Shown here: positions 42,379 through 51,628 of the stretch, in pieces
Position numbering within the stretch: position 1 is the first letter of the stretch
Layout: the number at the start of each line of letters is the position of its first letter
From: Chloroflexota bacterium
GTDB taxonomy: Bacteria; Chloroflexota; Anaerolineae; Promineifilales; Promineifilaceae
Direction of reading: 5' to 3'
Length of the DNA stretch: 64,000 nt
Assembly (NCBI GenBank): GCA_013112725.1
Contig: JABFFZ010000006.1
Coordinates: 1 to 64,000, forward strand
Notes under the pieces: model-generated
Seen by the model: only the letters and a program-made list of their open reading frames with translations
Database searches by the model: none
What the model was told of the DNA's origin: nothing
Made by a program: the position numbers and the translations under genes

Positions 42379-43503
42379 ATAAATCCGGGTAAAGGCGGTG
42401 GTGGTGTGGGGCAGGCTGTAGTGGTTCACGGCCGTTGCCCGCGCCTTGTCGCGCAACTGTTCATACTCCTTTTGCTCTGCCAGAATGCCGATGATTTGTG
42501 TCGCCACTGTTTGCGGGTCATCAGCGGGTGAGCGAGCAGCTACTTCCGGTAGCAGGCCCACGGCCGTGCCTAGCACCGGCAGCCCGCACGCCAACGCCTC
42601 CACCACTGCCACCCCCTGCGACTCGTGCCGAGAGGTTTGCAGATAGAGATGCGCCTGCGGGTAAAGGCCCGGCATGGCGGGATAAGCCACTTTGCCTGCC
42701 CAGGTGATGTTTTCTGCCAGATCATACTGCCGGGCAAGTTGTTGTAAATCATCTTTAAGCGGGCCGTCTCCGGCCAGAAGGAGATGAAATTGGGGCACGA
42801 CCCGAAGCCGCTTCGCGTTCGCCATCTTGACTCGTCGCATCACCTCCAACAGCAAAACCTGCTCTTTCACCGGAACCAGTGAGGCCGCCTGGATCAGGGT
42901 GGGGCGCGCCCAATCCGGGGTGGGCCGGGGGCGAAAAAGGTCGGTATCCACGCCCAGGGGCGCCAGATGCAGCCGCTCTGCCGGGACGCCATGCGCGTGG
43001 CATTGGGCAAGCTGGTAAGATGAACCGGCAGTCACGGCCGTTGCCCTGTTTAAGGTCACCCGAATGATAGTTCGCCGCAGCCGGGTGGCTTGTGTGCCAT
43101 AGTTCAGGTCAGGGAAATAGACCAGTTCACCACCGCCGGTACTGGCGATGACGGGGCGTTTGATGAGGGTCGCAGCGAGTACGGCCGTCAAGCCCGGCTC
43201 ATCTACCCAAAAAGCGTGCAGAATGTGGAACGGCCGTTGCCGGTGTGTCTGCACAATCACCCGCACCGCGCGCTGCCACAGGGGAAACGAATACAAGCCA
43301 CCACGCTGTCCACCGCCCAAAGCCACATGCGTCAGCCCGCCAAACCGGTAAACACCCGCCGCCGGATAACGCAGACTGAACACAGTTACATCATGGGCCT
43401 GCGCCAGACGCGCGGCCAGATTTTGCAGCGCCGGAATTGCCCAATGGTGGGCATCACGGCTGAAGCCGGGCAGGATGAGGGCGATGCGTAGGGGGTGGCT
43501 CAT
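42361..43503 (-). CDS. Family 4 glycosyltransferase (GT-B)
   Basis: A 380-residue GT4-like protein. N-terminus IALILPGFSRDAHHWAIPAL; C-terminal donor site with TLIQAASLVPVKEQ, AGDGPLKDDL and SRHESQGVAVVEALACGLPVLG (ExxG..xxE). It is convergent with the 41244 gene and shares its last six residues through the palindrome. It probably adds sugars to the same exopolysaccharide. Upstream on the same strand is the GT39 gene, separated by a GAGATTGG-type hairpin. Confidence 0.9.
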   Translation of the reverse strand: MSHPLRIALILPGFSRDAHHWAIPALQNLAARLAQAHDVTVFSLRYPAAGVYRFGGLTHVALGGGQRGGLYSFPLWQRAVRVIVQTHRQRPFHILHAFWVDEPGLTAVLAATLIKRPVIASTGGGELVYFPDLNYGTQATRLRRTIIRVTLNRATAVTAGSSYQLAQCHAHGVPAERLHLAPLGVDTDLFRPRPTPDWARPTLIQAASLVPVKEQVLLLEVMRRVKMANAKRLRVVPQFHLLLAGDGPLKDDLQQLARQYDLAENITWAGKVAYPAMPGLYPQAHLYLQTSRHESQGVAVVEALACGLPVLGTAVGLLPEVAARSPADDPQTVATQIIGILAEQKEYEQLRDKARATAVNHYSLPHTTTAFTRIYEKVIG

Positions 43504-43506
43504 GGG

Positions 43507-43553
43507 GTAATTGGGAGATTGCCCAAGCTCTCAATCTCCCAATCTCTCACTCT
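43507..43553. repeat. GGGAGATTG-family repeat overlapping the GT39 stop
   Basis: TTGGGAGATTGCCCAAGCTC and CAATCTCCCAATCTCTC phrases form a hairpin between the two genes. The right arm contains the GT39 stop codon and encodes its last residues ERLGD. Confidence 0.65.
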
Positions 43554-45021
43554 CCACCCGGTACAAAACCAGCGAGCCATAGGTAGTAATGGGGGTCAAT
43601 TCGGCGTGGGTTTGCAGCCAGGTGAAGTTACGTTCCGGGCTTTTGCCCGCCCATTGGCTGTGGATGTTGTCGGGGTTGAGCAGGAGGTAAACGGCCGTCC
43701 CTGAGCTTGCCGAAGGGGCCAGAATATCCGCCAGATCAGTTTCGGTCAGGTTGAAAATTTCGTGGGTATCTACGGCCGTGTAATGCTGCATCGTCGCCGT
43801 CAGGTCAAAAGCGATGAGGGTGGCGTTGGCGGGCAGCGCGGCGGCAATGGTCACGGCCGTTGCCTTGCGTTCATTGGCCCAGGCCGCAAAACGCCCCACA
43901 TCCCGCACCGCCCAGGCGGCGCTGCCCACCAGCGCCAAAGCGCAGGTGGCCAGCAGCAGGGGCCGCCAGCGCGGGGACAGGCGCTGCCACGCCCAATCAA
44001 ATCCCAACCCCACCAATACCAGCAGCGGCGGGAAAAAAGAAAGGGGAAAACGCCAGTTTTGCCAGGGTACGCCCGCCAGAAATAGATAGATGATCAAAAT
44101 CCAGCCAACCAACAGCGCTGCCAGGGCCGGCGGCTGCCGCCGCAGTGCCCACAGCCCCAGCAGCCAAAAGGGGGCCAGCAGGGGAAAGAGGTAGGCGGGG
44201 TGAAAGGCAGGTCGGGCGTAAAAGTAACCGGTGGCATATTCGTAGTTGAAACGGCCGTCGGCATTCACCAACTCTTTTTGAAAAACATTGGCCGGGCGCC
44301 AGCTATACACCTGCAAATCGCCGGTATACGATGGCGTGGCGCGCGCCAGGTCTGCGGCCGAATGGAGCGCCAGCAGCACCAAACCAATGGCCACGGCCGT
44401 CGTCGCCGCCCCCGCCATCTGCCGCCGTGAATAACCGGCTTGCCGCCAGGCCAGCCACGCCGCCACGCCCCAGGGAATCAGCAGCAGGCCATACACCCAG
44501 CGCGTCAGTGTGGCCAGGGCGATAGCTGCCGCCGCTGCCGCCAGCCATCTGGCCGACAACCGCTGCCCGTACCGCGCCATCAGCCAGGCCGACAGCGTGG
44601 CCCAAAACAGCGCGGTCGTATCGGCCATTACCGAGATGCTGGAGAGGGTGAGTTGGGCGGCCGTAGCTGCCAGCAGCCCGGCGATGATGCCGCCCACGTG
44701 GGCTTCAGGCCGGTATTGGCGGACGAGCAAATAGACCAGCGGCGCGATGGCCGCCCCGGCCAGCACGCTGCTTAACTGCCCGGCCAGGGGCTGCGCGCCG
44801 GTAAACAGGCTGACCAGCGCTACCAGCAGCGGGTAACCAATGGGCCAGAAGAAAGGCGGCGGTAGTTCCCCGGCTGCCAATGCCTGCCGCAGTGCCAGGG
44901 CATAATCGAAGTAAGCAAACGAGTCTTGCCCATACAACCCATCAAATTGGGTCAGATAGACGGCCACTAACCGCACGGCCAGGGAAATGCAAAACAGAAC
45001 CAGAGGAATGTCAACTTTCAC
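43531..45021 (-). CDS. GT39 (PMT/ArnT-like) membrane glycosyltransferase
   Basis: A 496-residue polytopic GT-C enzyme that transfers a sugar from a lipid-linked donor. The first extracytoplasmic loop holds the acidic motif FDGLYGQDSFAYFDYA, followed by about ten helices and a C-terminal soluble domain. The start is GTG at 45019-45021 with GAGAGGCGG upstream. Clustered with GT4 enzymes and flippase, so it may decorate the exopolysaccharide or proteins. Confidence 0.85.
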   Translation of the reverse strand: MKVDIPLVLFCISLAVRLVAVYLTQFDGLYGQDSFAYFDYALALRQALAAGELPPPFFWPIGYPLLVALVSLFTGAQPLAGQLSSVLAGAAIAPLVYLLVRQYRPEAHVGGIIAGLLAATAAQLTLSSISVMADTTALFWATLSAWLMARYGQRLSARWLAAAAAAIALATLTRWVYGLLLIPWGVAAWLAWRQAGYSRRQMAGAATTAVAIGLVLLALHSAADLARATPSYTGDLQVYSWRPANVFQKELVNADGRFNYEYATGYFYARPAFHPAYLFPLLAPFWLLGLWALRRQPPALAALLVGWILIIYLFLAGVPWQNWRFPLSFFPPLLVLVGLGFDWAWQRLSPRWRPLLLATCALALVGSAAWAVRDVGRFAAWANERKATAVTIAAALPANATLIAFDLTATMQHYTAVDTHEIFNLTETDLADILAPSASSGTAVYLLLNPDNIHSQWAGKSPERNFTWLQTHAELTPITTYGSLVLYRVESERLGD

Positions 45022-45062
45022 TGCCGCCGCCTCTCAGCTCGAAGCAATGATCTTCGGGACCG

Positions 45063-45148
45063 TGCCCCATGGAAGGGAAAGCTTCAAAGCATCGTAAAAA
45101 TTAAAAGACCCAAAGAGTTTTGGGAAACCCTTCGGGTCTGATGGGGCA
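45063..45148. repeat. Nested hairpin between SigA and GT39 genes
   Basis: Outer arms TGCCCCAT (45063-45070) and ATGGGGCA (45141-45148) enclose an AGACCCAAAGAG/CTTCGGGTCT hairpin (45106-45139) of the GACCCGAAGGG family. It lies past the sigA stop on the minus strand. Confidence 0.6.
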
Positions 45149-45192
45149 TCGTTAAAAAAACGGGTTCTGCAAAAAAACCGATTTCTAAATTG

Positions 45193-46440
45193 TCAATTCA
45201 AATACTGGCGCAGATGGCCGGCAAAATTGGGGTGGCGCAGTTTACGCAGGGCCTCTTTCTCCAGTTGGCGAATGCGTTCACGGGAGAGGCCAAACATCTC
45301 ACCCACTTCTTTCAGGGTGCGGGATTCGCCATCTTGCAGGCCGTAGCGCAGGCGCAAGATGCGGGCTTCACGTGGCGTCAGTTGATCTAAAATCTCGCCT
45401 AATTCTTCAGTGAGCATTTTGGAAGCGACAGTTTCGACCGGCGGCGGCGCGTCTACATCCTCGATGAAGTCGCCCAGTTCGGCGTCGGATTCATCACCGA
45501 CGGGGCGTTCCAGGTGGACGGGCTGGCGGCTGGTGCGCAGCATCCAGCGCACGCGGTCGGCGGGCAGTTCCATGTGTTCGGCGATCTCTTCAGCGGTAGG
45601 TTGACGGCCGTACTCCTGTTCCAATTCTTGGGCAATTTGATACAGCTTGCTGATGCGGCCACCCAGATGGGCCGGGATGCGGATGGTACGGCCGTGATTG
45701 GCCAACGCGCGGGTAACTGCCTGGCGAATCCACCAGGTGGCATAGGTGCTAAACCGGTTGCCGCGCCGGTAATCATATTTTTCCACTGCCTTCATCAGCC
45801 CCACATTGCCTTCTTGAATCAAGTCCAAAAATTGCAGGCCACGGCCGCGGTATTTTTTGGCAATACTCACCACCAGGCGGGTATTGGCGCGAATCAGGTG
45901 CGCCCGTGCGGCGTCACCCACTTCGCAAATGTTTACCAGATAGTCAATTTCATCATCACTGAGCGTGTCCGTTTCTTTATGCAGCTTACGGTCGGCCGCC
46001 CGGCCCGCTTCGATCTCCATGGCCAACTGCACTTCCTCTTCAGCGGAAAGCAACCCTTGCTGCCCCATCTCGCGGAAATACAGTCCCACCGAGTCATCAA
46101 TGGGCACATTACTCAGATCAAATAACGGCGCGGAATGAGACGTATCACTCATCTCACCGGCGACAAAGCTAAAACTCTCTAAAATGTCGTCGTCCAGTTC
46201 TTCAGTCCCGGCCCCATTCAAAGACATTGGCGGCGCATCTATTTCATCTTCGCTTTCGTAAATGGGCACCCCCGCCGCTTGTGCTTCTTCCATGATCGTT
46301 TCCAGCAATTGCAGGTTATCTTCCACTTCCGGCAGTGCTTCCATTATTTGATCATATGTCAGATACCCTTGTTCTAAACCCTCTGCAAGCAGAACACTAA
46401 CTACGTCCATCTCCTCAAATGGATCTTGCATATCGCTCAT
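45193..46440 (-). CDS. sigA: Primary RNA polymerase sigma factor (sigma-70, RpoD/SigA)
   Basis: A 415-residue housekeeping sigma factor. It has region 1.1-like acidic N-terminus, 1.2 ([11 protein letters not shown]), region 2 ([57 protein letters not shown]), region 3, and region 4.2 ([28 protein letters not shown]). It directs most promoters in the cell, consistent with the TTGACA/TATAAT boxes found here. A TTGACT/TAGACT promoter lies upstream. Start ATG at 46440 or at 46431. Confidence 0.95.
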   Translation of the reverse strand: MSDMQDPFEEMDVVSVLLAEGLEQGYLTYDQIMEALPEVEDNLQLLETIMEEAQAAGVPIYESEDEIDAPPMSLNGAGTEELDDDILESFSFVAGEMSDTSHSAPLFDLSNVPIDDSVGLYFREMGQQGLLSAEEEVQLAMEIEAGRAADRKLHKETDTLSDDEIDYLVNICEVGDAARAHLIRANTRLVVSIAKKYRGRGLQFLDLIQEGNVGLMKAVEKYDYRRGNRFSTYATWWIRQAVTRALANHGRTIRIPAHLGGRISKLYQIAQELEQEYGRQPTAEEIAEHMELPADRVRWMLRTSRQPVHLERPVGDESDAELGDFIEDVDAPPPVETVASKMLTEELGEILDQLTPREARILRLRYGLQDGESRTLKEVGEMFGLSRERIRQLEKEALRKLRHPNFAGHLRQYLN

Positions 46441-46522
46441 ATATTAAACCCTTTCTTCCCAGATTTTTTGTTGGTGGGGTGTAACGCTCACCCAAGTCTT
46501 CCTCTTCCTTACACTGCGAGGC

Positions 46523-46552
46523 AGTCTAGCATATTCCCAAGCGCAAAGTCAA
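46523..46552 (-). promoter_or_regulatory. Candidate promoter of sigA
   Basis: On the minus strand TTGACT (46547-46552) and TAGACT (46523-46528) are 18 nt apart, 83 nt upstream of the sigma factor ATG. Confidence 0.5.
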
Positions 46553-46623
46553 GGGGTGATAAAGCGGAAAAAGGGTATATGAGCAGGGTTTAAGCTGGCC
46601 TTTCAGAGCGCGGCGGAAATGGG

Positions 46624-47469
46624 CTAACGTTCCGCGTGCAGCACGTCGTCTACACCGAGAAGCGGGGTGTGCAACATGGCCGTTGCCAACCGCAAATCCA
46701 ACTCGCAATTCAACGGCCATTCTCCCATTCCGGTTGGCCCAATAAACAGTGTGCCCCGTTCCCGAATATCCCAATAATCTAACAGGCGCAAACCAAAATC
46801 GGCGCGGCTCATTACCTGGCGACCGGCCACGTGCAAAATGCCGGTAAAAGGATGGCCTACCAGTTCCAGGCAGGCCTGACTCAACGTCTCTACCCAAACG
46901 GGGTTGCGAATCTGGTTATTGAACAGGGTCACGGGCTGCCCGGCGCGCAACGCCTGTACCATCCAGGCCGTGCCGTGGTCCATCACATCCAGCCCATAAA
47001 TGAGGGAGGTGCGCACGATGACGTGGTGAGGGTATGTCTGGATGATGGCTTCAGCATCGGCTTTGGCCCGGCCGTAAGCGTTGACAGGGTTGGGCACGGC
47101 CGTTTCCGCATACGGCGGCGCATTACCCCGAAACACCACATCGGTGGAGAGATGAATGAGCCGGGCATTCACCTGTTGTGCCGCCTGGGTGATATGCCTG
47201 GCTCCCAGCCGGATCACTGCTTCCATGTCTGCGCCCCGGTTGCTGCCGGCGGTGTGGATGATGACATCAGGCTGAAACGATTGGACGAGATGGTGTACAG
47301 CCGTTTCGTCCCGTAAATCCAGCCGTTCGCGTTGCCCGCTGTTGAGAGGGTCGTGTTGAAAATAGGTATAAAGAGTATCATGTACGGCCGTGGCCTGCGG
47401 CGTGAGATGCTGCCCCAGATAACTACCACCTCCCGTAATCAGCAGACGCAGCTTATTCTTCGGACTCAT
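46624..47469 (-). CDS. RmlD-like NAD(P)-dependent sugar reductase
   Basis: A 281-residue extended SDR of the dTDP-4-dehydrorhamnose reductase type. The Rossmann motif is GGGSYLGQ, the active site is YGRAKADAE (Tyr-x3-Lys) with STDVVF, and the C-terminal substrate region is typical. It could make dTDP-rhamnose for polysaccharide; other Rml genes are not in the window, and a more general sugar-epimerase role is possible. It overlaps RNase III by 17 nt and is last in the fabF-rnc operon. Confidence 0.8.
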   Translation of the reverse strand: MSPKNKLRLLITGGGSYLGQHLTPQATAVHDTLYTYFQHDPLNSGQRERLDLRDETAVHHLVQSFQPDVIIHTAGSNRGADMEAVIRLGARHITQAAQQVNARLIHLSTDVVFRGNAPPYAETAVPNPVNAYGRAKADAEAIIQTYPHHVIVRTSLIYGLDVMDHGTAWMVQALRAGQPVTLFNNQIRNPVWVETLSQACLELVGHPFTGILHVAGRQVMSRADFGLRLLDYWDIRERGTLFIGPTGMGEWPLNCELDLRLATAMLHTPLLGVDDVLHAER

Positions 47470-48172
47470 CCAGTTCTTTCACCCTGGCCATGGCCTGAAT
47501 GGCTGCTTCCTGCGCGGCGCTTTGTTTGCTACGGCCGTTGCCCTGCCCCCACACTTCCTCGCCCACACGCACCGCCACCGTAAACACTTTGGCATGATCT
47601 GGTCCGCTGGTGTCCACCACGTCATAACGCGGCGTGATGTTGTAACGCGCCTGCGCCCACACCTGGAACTCACTCTTAGCGTCTTTGTGTGAAGAAGAAG
47701 CCAGGATTTCTACCAGCGCCGGCGCAATAAACCCGGCCACAATCCGCTCCACCGAGGCCAACCCCTGATCCAGATAGACCGCGCCAATCACTGCCTCAAA
47801 AGTGGCGCACAAAATGGGGATGCGTTCTCGCCCGCCGTTTTCCGCCTCGCCATAACCCAGGCGCAAGAAGTTGCCCAGGTCCAACTCGCGGGCAAAGGCC
47901 GCCAGCGCCCTGGCCTGCACCAGCGCCGCCCGCAAACTGGTTAGCTCCCCCTCATTCATCTCCGGGAAATGGTGGTACAAATACGCGCCGACCACAAAAT
48001 CCAGCACCGCATCCCCCAAAAACTCTAACCGCTCATTGTCTTCCAGCGATGCTTCCGGCTTCTCATTCCAATAAGAACGGTGCGTCAGGGCGCGCGTCAG
48101 CAGAGAATAATCCCGAAATTGCACAGCCAGCTTTTGCTCTAACAGCCCCAGATTATCTAGAACCTCATTCAT
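47453..48172 (-). CDS. rnc: Ribonuclease III
   Basis: A double-strand RNA endonuclease for rRNA and mRNA processing (EC 3.1.26.3). The 239-residue protein has the catalytic signature NERLEFLGDAVLDFV, a second acidic helix (CATFEAVIGAVYLDQG) and a C-terminal dsRNA-binding domain (DAKSEFQVWAQARYNI, SKQSAAQEAA). The ATG at 48172 overlaps the fabF stop by 8 nt; an ATG at 48178 is an alternative. The fabF-rnc arrangement is common in bacteria. Confidence 0.95.
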   Translation of the reverse strand: MNEVLDNLGLLEQKLAVQFRDYSLLTRALTHRSYWNEKPEASLEDNERLEFLGDAVLDFVVGAYLYHHFPEMNEGELTSLRAALVQARALAAFARELDLGNFLRLGYGEAENGGRERIPILCATFEAVIGAVYLDQGLASVERIVAGFIAPALVEILASSSHKDAKSEFQVWAQARYNITPRYDVVDTSGPDHAKVFTVAVRVGEEVWGQGNGRSKQSAAQEAAIQAMARVKELDESEE

Positions 48173-49421
48173 GGTCATACTTCTTGAACAACAACACCGC
48201 ATTGTGCCCGCCAAACCCAAAGGCATTGTTCATGCACACATTCACCCTGGCCGGCCGGGCCACATTGGGTACATAATCCAGATCACAGGCGGGGTCTGGC
48301 GTTTCATAATTGATAGTAGGGGGGATTATCTGGTCACGAATGGCCTGCACGCAAAAGACGCTTTCCATGGCCCCCGTGCCGCCCATGCAGTGCCCGGTCA
48401 TAGATTTGGTGGAACTGACGCCAATGTTGTAAGCATGTTCACCCAGGGCGGCTTTGATGGCGGCCGTTTCATTGCTGTCGTTTAATTCTGTAGCCGTGCC
48501 ATGGGCGCTCACGTAATCCACGTTTTCTGGCCGTAAACCTGCTTCCTTCAGGGCAACGCGCATGGCCCGCGCCGCGCCAGAGCCGCCTTCCGATGGGGCG
48601 GTGATGTGAAAAGCGTCCGTCGTCTGGCCGTAGCCCACAATTTCCGCCAGGATATTGGCGCCCCGCGCCAGGGCATTTTCCAGGCTTTCCAGCACCAGCA
48701 TGGCCGCGCCCTCGCCCACCACCAGGCCATCCCGATTTTTGTCAAAGGGTTGGGGCGTGGCGCTGCTTTTCACAGAAGTCGCGCCGGCCCGTTCAAAACC
48801 GGCTAGGGCTACCGTCGCCATGATGGATTCACTGCCACCGGTCAGGGCGGCGTCAATATCACCGGAGCGAATGGCGCGGAAGGCATGGCCGATGGCGTCG
48901 CTGGCCGAAGCGCAGGCCGAGGTAATGGTGGTAGAAGGGCCATGAATGCCATAATCAATGGCTAACATGCCGGCTGCGCCATTGGGCATGATCATGGTAA
49001 TGGCAAAGGGTGTCACCCGGCGCAGTCCCTTTTCCACCAGGATTTTTCCCTGTTCCACCAGGGTGCGAATGCCGCCGACGCCGGTGCCCAAAATGATGCC
49101 AATGCGGTGGCTGTTTTCTTCGGTGATGGGCAGTTGGGATTGGGTCAACGCTTCACCGGCGGCAACAGTGGCCAACTGCTGATAGCGGTCACGGCGGCGG
49201 GCCTCTTTGCGGTCCATGTATTGATCGGGATCAAATTCTTTCACTTCGCAGACAACGCGGGCGGTGTGATCGTGGGGGTCTAAGAGGGTCAGAGGGCCGA
49301 TGCCGGAGCGACCCGCCAGCGCTGCCGCCCAGGTGCTTTCCGCCGTGTGGCCGAGCGCGTTAATAGACCCTATGCCGGTGATCACCACGCGGTGGCGGCG
49401 GTGTGTGTTTTCGTACTCCAT
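48165..49421 (-). CDS. fabF: 3-oxoacyl-[ACP] synthase II
   Basis: Elongates acyl-ACP with malonyl-ACP in fatty acid synthesis (EC 2.3.1.179). The 418-residue protein keeps the Cys-His-His triad: TSACASASDA, VSAHGTATELND and SMTGHCMGGTGA. The ATG at 49421 has GGAGAG 5 nt upstream; the longer frame to 49505 is encoded by a repeat. The acpP gene that often precedes fabF is absent. It heads the fabF-rnc-rmlD-like unit. Confidence 0.94.
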   Translation of the reverse strand: MEYENTHRRHRVVITGIGSINALGHTAESTWAAALAGRSGIGPLTLLDPHDHTARVVCEVKEFDPDQYMDRKEARRRDRYQQLATVAAGEALTQSQLPITEENSHRIGIILGTGVGGIRTLVEQGKILVEKGLRRVTPFAITMIMPNGAAGMLAIDYGIHGPSTTITSACASASDAIGHAFRAIRSGDIDAALTGGSESIMATVALAGFERAGATSVKSSATPQPFDKNRDGLVVGEGAAMLVLESLENALARGANILAEIVGYGQTTDAFHITAPSEGGSGAARAMRVALKEAGLRPENVDYVSAHGTATELNDSNETAAIKAALGEHAYNIGVSSTKSMTGHCMGGTGAMESVFCVQAIRDQIIPPTINYETPDPACDLDYVPNVARPARVNVCMNNAFGFGGHNAVLLFKKYDHE

Positions 49422-49440
49422 AAAACTCTCCGGTTTTGCC

Positions 49441-49510
49441 TTAATTGGGTAATTGGGTAATTGGGTAATTGAGACAACCAGTTGCCCAATTACTGAATTA
49501 TACAATTACC
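49441..49510. repeat. TAATTGGG-family hairpin before fabF
   Basis: Three tandem TAATTGGG units face CAGTTGCCCAATTACTGAATTATACAATTAC-like arms. It lies between the moaDE stop, which it supplies (CGGTAATTG), and the fabF ribosome site. Confidence 0.7.
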
Positions 49511-50225
49511 GGGTGTCATTATCTTGTTCGGTGGGATGGTAATGGCCTTCTACCCAAACGCTTTGGTCTGGGCCGACTTCTTTTTTCCAGACGGGCACGA
49601 TTTCTTTGAGGCGGTCTATGCCGTAGCGGGCGGCGTCAAAAACGCCCTGGTCACGGTGGGCGGCGGCGCAGGCGACGAAGGTGGTCATGTCGCCCACTTG
49701 CAGCGCGCCAATGCGCTGGACGATGGCGATGCCTTTGACCAGGGGCCAGCGCGCCCAGATTTCCTGAGCGATTTGCGCCATTTTTTGTTCGGCCATTTCT
49801 TCGTAGGCTTCATATTCCAGGTGAACGGTTTTGTCAGGTAAACCCTGGCGGTGGGTCTGGCCGCGCACGGCGCCGGTGAAGGTGACAATTGCCCCCACGT
49901 CGGGGGCGGTGAGGCGTTGGTGAATGGCGTTGATGTCTACGGCTTCTGTAGTGATGGCGAAGTGGGTGGGATGGGGCAAGTCGCCGCCGCTGACGGGCGG
50001 GAAGATGGCGATTTCGTCGCCAGGCTGCACGGCCGTGTCTGCCCCCGCAAATGCTTTATTCACCGAAACGATACTGCTGGCCACGGCCGTAGCCAATGCC
50101 GGATACTGGTTCACAATCGCCGCTAACAGCGTTTGCACCGTTGCCGGTTCGTCCAGGCGCACCAGAATATGCCCCTGCCCGGCGCGGTCTTTGAGAGTAG
50201 CGAATAGTCGAATGTTGAGTTCCAT
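49506..50225 (-). CDS. moaD-moaE: MoaD-MoaE fusion (molybdopterin synthase)
   Basis: Both subunits of molybdopterin synthase in one 239-residue chain, converting precursor Z (cPMP) to molybdopterin. Residues 1-81 are MoaD-like, ending in FPPVSGG; Gly-80/Gly-81 correspond to the MoaD C-terminal thiocarboxylate. Residues 82-239 are MoaE (IVTFTGAVRGQT, YEAYEEMAEQKM, and the catalytic WKKEVGPDQSVWVEG). As in mycobacterial MoaX, the Gly-Gly must be freed, implying cleavage (family knowledge plus inference). It follows moaC on the same strand with a repeat between. Confidence 0.92.
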   Translation of the reverse strand: MELNIRLFATLKDRAGQGHILVRLDEPATVQTLLAAIVNQYPALATAVASSIVSVNKAFAGADTAVQPGDEIAIFPPVSGGDLPHPTHFAITTEAVDINAIHQRLTAPDVGAIVTFTGAVRGQTHRQGLPDKTVHLEYEAYEEMAEQKMAQIAQEIWARWPLVKGIAIVQRIGALQVGDMTTFVACAAAHRDQGVFDAARYGIDRLKEIVPVWKKEVGPDQSVWVEGHYHPTEQDNDTR

Positions 50226-50312
50226 AGTAGAAATTAGAGATTGGAGATTAGAGACTGGAGATTAGAGACTGGAGATGTGTTAATCTCTAGTCTCTGATCT
50301 CCAATCTCCACT
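50226..50312. repeat. GGAGATTAGAGACTGG hairpin between moaC and moaDE
   Basis: Tandem GAGATTAGAGACTGG units face TTAATCTCTAGTCTC and GATCTCCAATCTCC, giving a long hairpin. It overlaps the end of moaC and encodes its last ten or so residues (GDWRSETRD). Confidence 0.75.
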
Positions 50313-50768
50313 TTTCCCGCCTTCCTTGCGCACCAAACGCACATCGGTCAGGCACATCCCTTTGTCTATCGCTTTAGCCATGTCGTAAATGGTGAGGCCG
50401 GCGATGGTCACGGCCGTCAATGCCTCCATCTCCACACCCGTTTTACCCGTCAGGCGGACGGTGGCTTCAATCTCCACACAGCTTTGCGCCGGGTTCGGGG
50501 TGCAGGTGACGGTGATGTGATTGAGCATGAGGGGGTGGCATAGGGGAATCAGGTCGCTGGTGCGTTTGGCCGCCATCACGCCCGCCAACTCCGCCACCGT
50601 GAGTACGTCTCCTTTTTTCATATTGCCGGCGATGATTTGCCGCAAAGTCTCCGGCTGCATGTGTACCGCGCCGCGGGCGGTAGCCACCCGTGCGGTGTCG
50701 TCTTTGTGGCCGACGTCTACCATGCGGGCACGGCCGTGTTCGTCCAGATGCGTCAATTGCTCAGACAT
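50280..50768 (-). CDS. moaC: Cyclic pyranopterin monophosphate synthase
   Basis: Forms cPMP in molybdenum cofactor synthesis, with MoaA. The 162-residue protein has [15 protein letters not shown] with the catalytic residues, [10 protein letters not shown] and MAKAIDKGM, all conserved. The ATG at 50768 follows TATAAT by only 9 nt on the minus strand and has no ribosome site, so it is probably leaderless. The C-terminal tail GDWRSETRD comes from an intergenic repeat. moaA and moaB are not in the window. Confidence 0.94.
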   Translation of the reverse strand: MSEQLTHLDEHGRARMVDVGHKDDTARVATARGAVHMQPETLRQIIAGNMKKGDVLTVAELAGVMAAKRTSDLIPLCHPLMLNHITVTCTPNPAQSCVEIEATVRLTGKTGVEMEALTAVTIAGLTIYDMAKAIDKGMCLTDVRLVRKEGGKSGDWRSETRD

Positions 50769-50777
50769 AGGTTTCGT

Positions 50778-50807
50778 ATTATAATTGGCAGCGAATGTGC
50801 GAGCCAA
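50778..50807 (-). promoter_or_regulatory. Promoter of moaC-moaDE (leaderless)
   Basis: TATAAT at 50778-50783 (minus) and TTGGCT at 50802-50807, 18 nt apart. Transcription would start within a few nt of the moaC ATG. Confidence 0.6.
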
Positions 50808-50882
50808 TCTGCCCTGCAAAGTTATGAGGTTTTGATTTTTCTTCCGAAGAATGAGCCGAGCAAATTAAGAGGATAGCCCATT

Positions 50883-51293
50883 TTGAAACAATATAAAAAG
50901 CAAAGAACGTTGCTTTTTTTCATCCTTGTGGCAACTTTAGCAGTGGTAGTTGTTGGTGTCGCGAGTAAAGGGTTCGCCAAAGCAGATCTTTCAAATAATC
51001 TTAGTGAAGTTCTTGAAGAGTGCAAGCCGGATACGCTGGTACATGGACATAAATCGACACCAGTTCCATCACCTTTAACCGATAATTTGAGTGTAAGTTG
51101 TGAAATACAGGGCATGGATATTGAGGTAGAAGCAGGTGCTAAAGACACATTATCACATTCCAGCGCCGCTCCTGATTTATTGAACAACCCTGAGGGAGAC
51201 GAAATTATACTGCCAAAGGGTATACCTGACATCTTTATTGGACACGGATTTACAGGATTTTCGGATTCTCACTCGACCAGCTTGATCCGTTAA
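50883..51293 (+). CDS. Predicted secreted or anchored protein, unknown
   Basis: 136 residues from a TTG at 50883 with AGAGGAT upstream. An N-terminal signal anchor (QRTLLFFILVATLAVVVVGVA) precedes a polar Ser/Asp-rich region. No family recognised. It is markedly A+T-rich compared with its neighbours and begins a low-G+C stretch up to about 52.1 kb, so acquisition by transfer is likely. Confidence 0.55.
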   Translation: MKQYKKQRTLLFFILVATLAVVVVGVASKGFAKADLSNNLSEVLEECKPDTLVHGHKSTPVPSPLTDNLSVSCEIQGMDIEVEAGAKDTLSHSSAAPDLLNNPEGDEIILPKGIPDIFIGHGFTGFSDSHSTSLIR

Positions 51294-51305
51294 TCCTGCC
51301 AATCC

Positions 51306-51525
51306 GTGTTCTATTGCCTGACAACAAAATGTCATTTTATGGCCTTGCTCAGTATAAATGAAACCTGGAATATGGGATTTACTTCCTCAACTTGGACAGA
51401 ACACGGGCAAGAAATACGAGCAGCATTTGGCGCCAGTACTCTCGGGAATGTTACTCTACCCCTAAGTTTTACTCATAAGGTAAGGGTGAAATCAGCAGTT
51501 ACAGGAAACTATTATCCATGGAATG
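51306..51525 (+). pseudogene. ORF interrupted by miniature element C
   Basis: From a GTG at 51306 the frame reads about 73 residues (including NMGFTSSTWTEHGQEIRAAF and SAVTGNYYPWN) and then enters the element. Removing the element and one target copy joins ...YYPWN to DLVLPWPLVGN in the same frame, so the insertion broke an existing gene. The product is unknown and A+T-rich. Confidence 0.65.
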
Positions 51526-51628
51526 GTAACCGTTCAGACCTGACAGGTTTTTTACCAGTTCAACTTGAAACTTTGCAGGCCAAAAACCTGTCAGGTCTCT
51601 TGAGGGACTGAACACTTACATGGAATGA
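51518..51628. mobile_element. IS66-type miniature element, copy C, with 8-bp target duplication
   Basis: Element 51526-51620 (95 bp): ends GTAACCGTTCAG and CTGAACACTTAC, interior arms ACCTGACAGGTTTTT and AAAAACCTGTCAGGT. It is flanked by perfect 8-bp direct repeats ATGGAATG (51518-51525 and 51621-51628). An 8-bp duplication is the IS66 hallmark. This is the youngest-looking copy. Confidence 0.92.

Noticed and set aside
49441..50312. Possible CRISPR-like tandem repeats
   Set aside because: The tandem units are 8-15 nt phrases without unique spacers of constant length and no cas genes are present.
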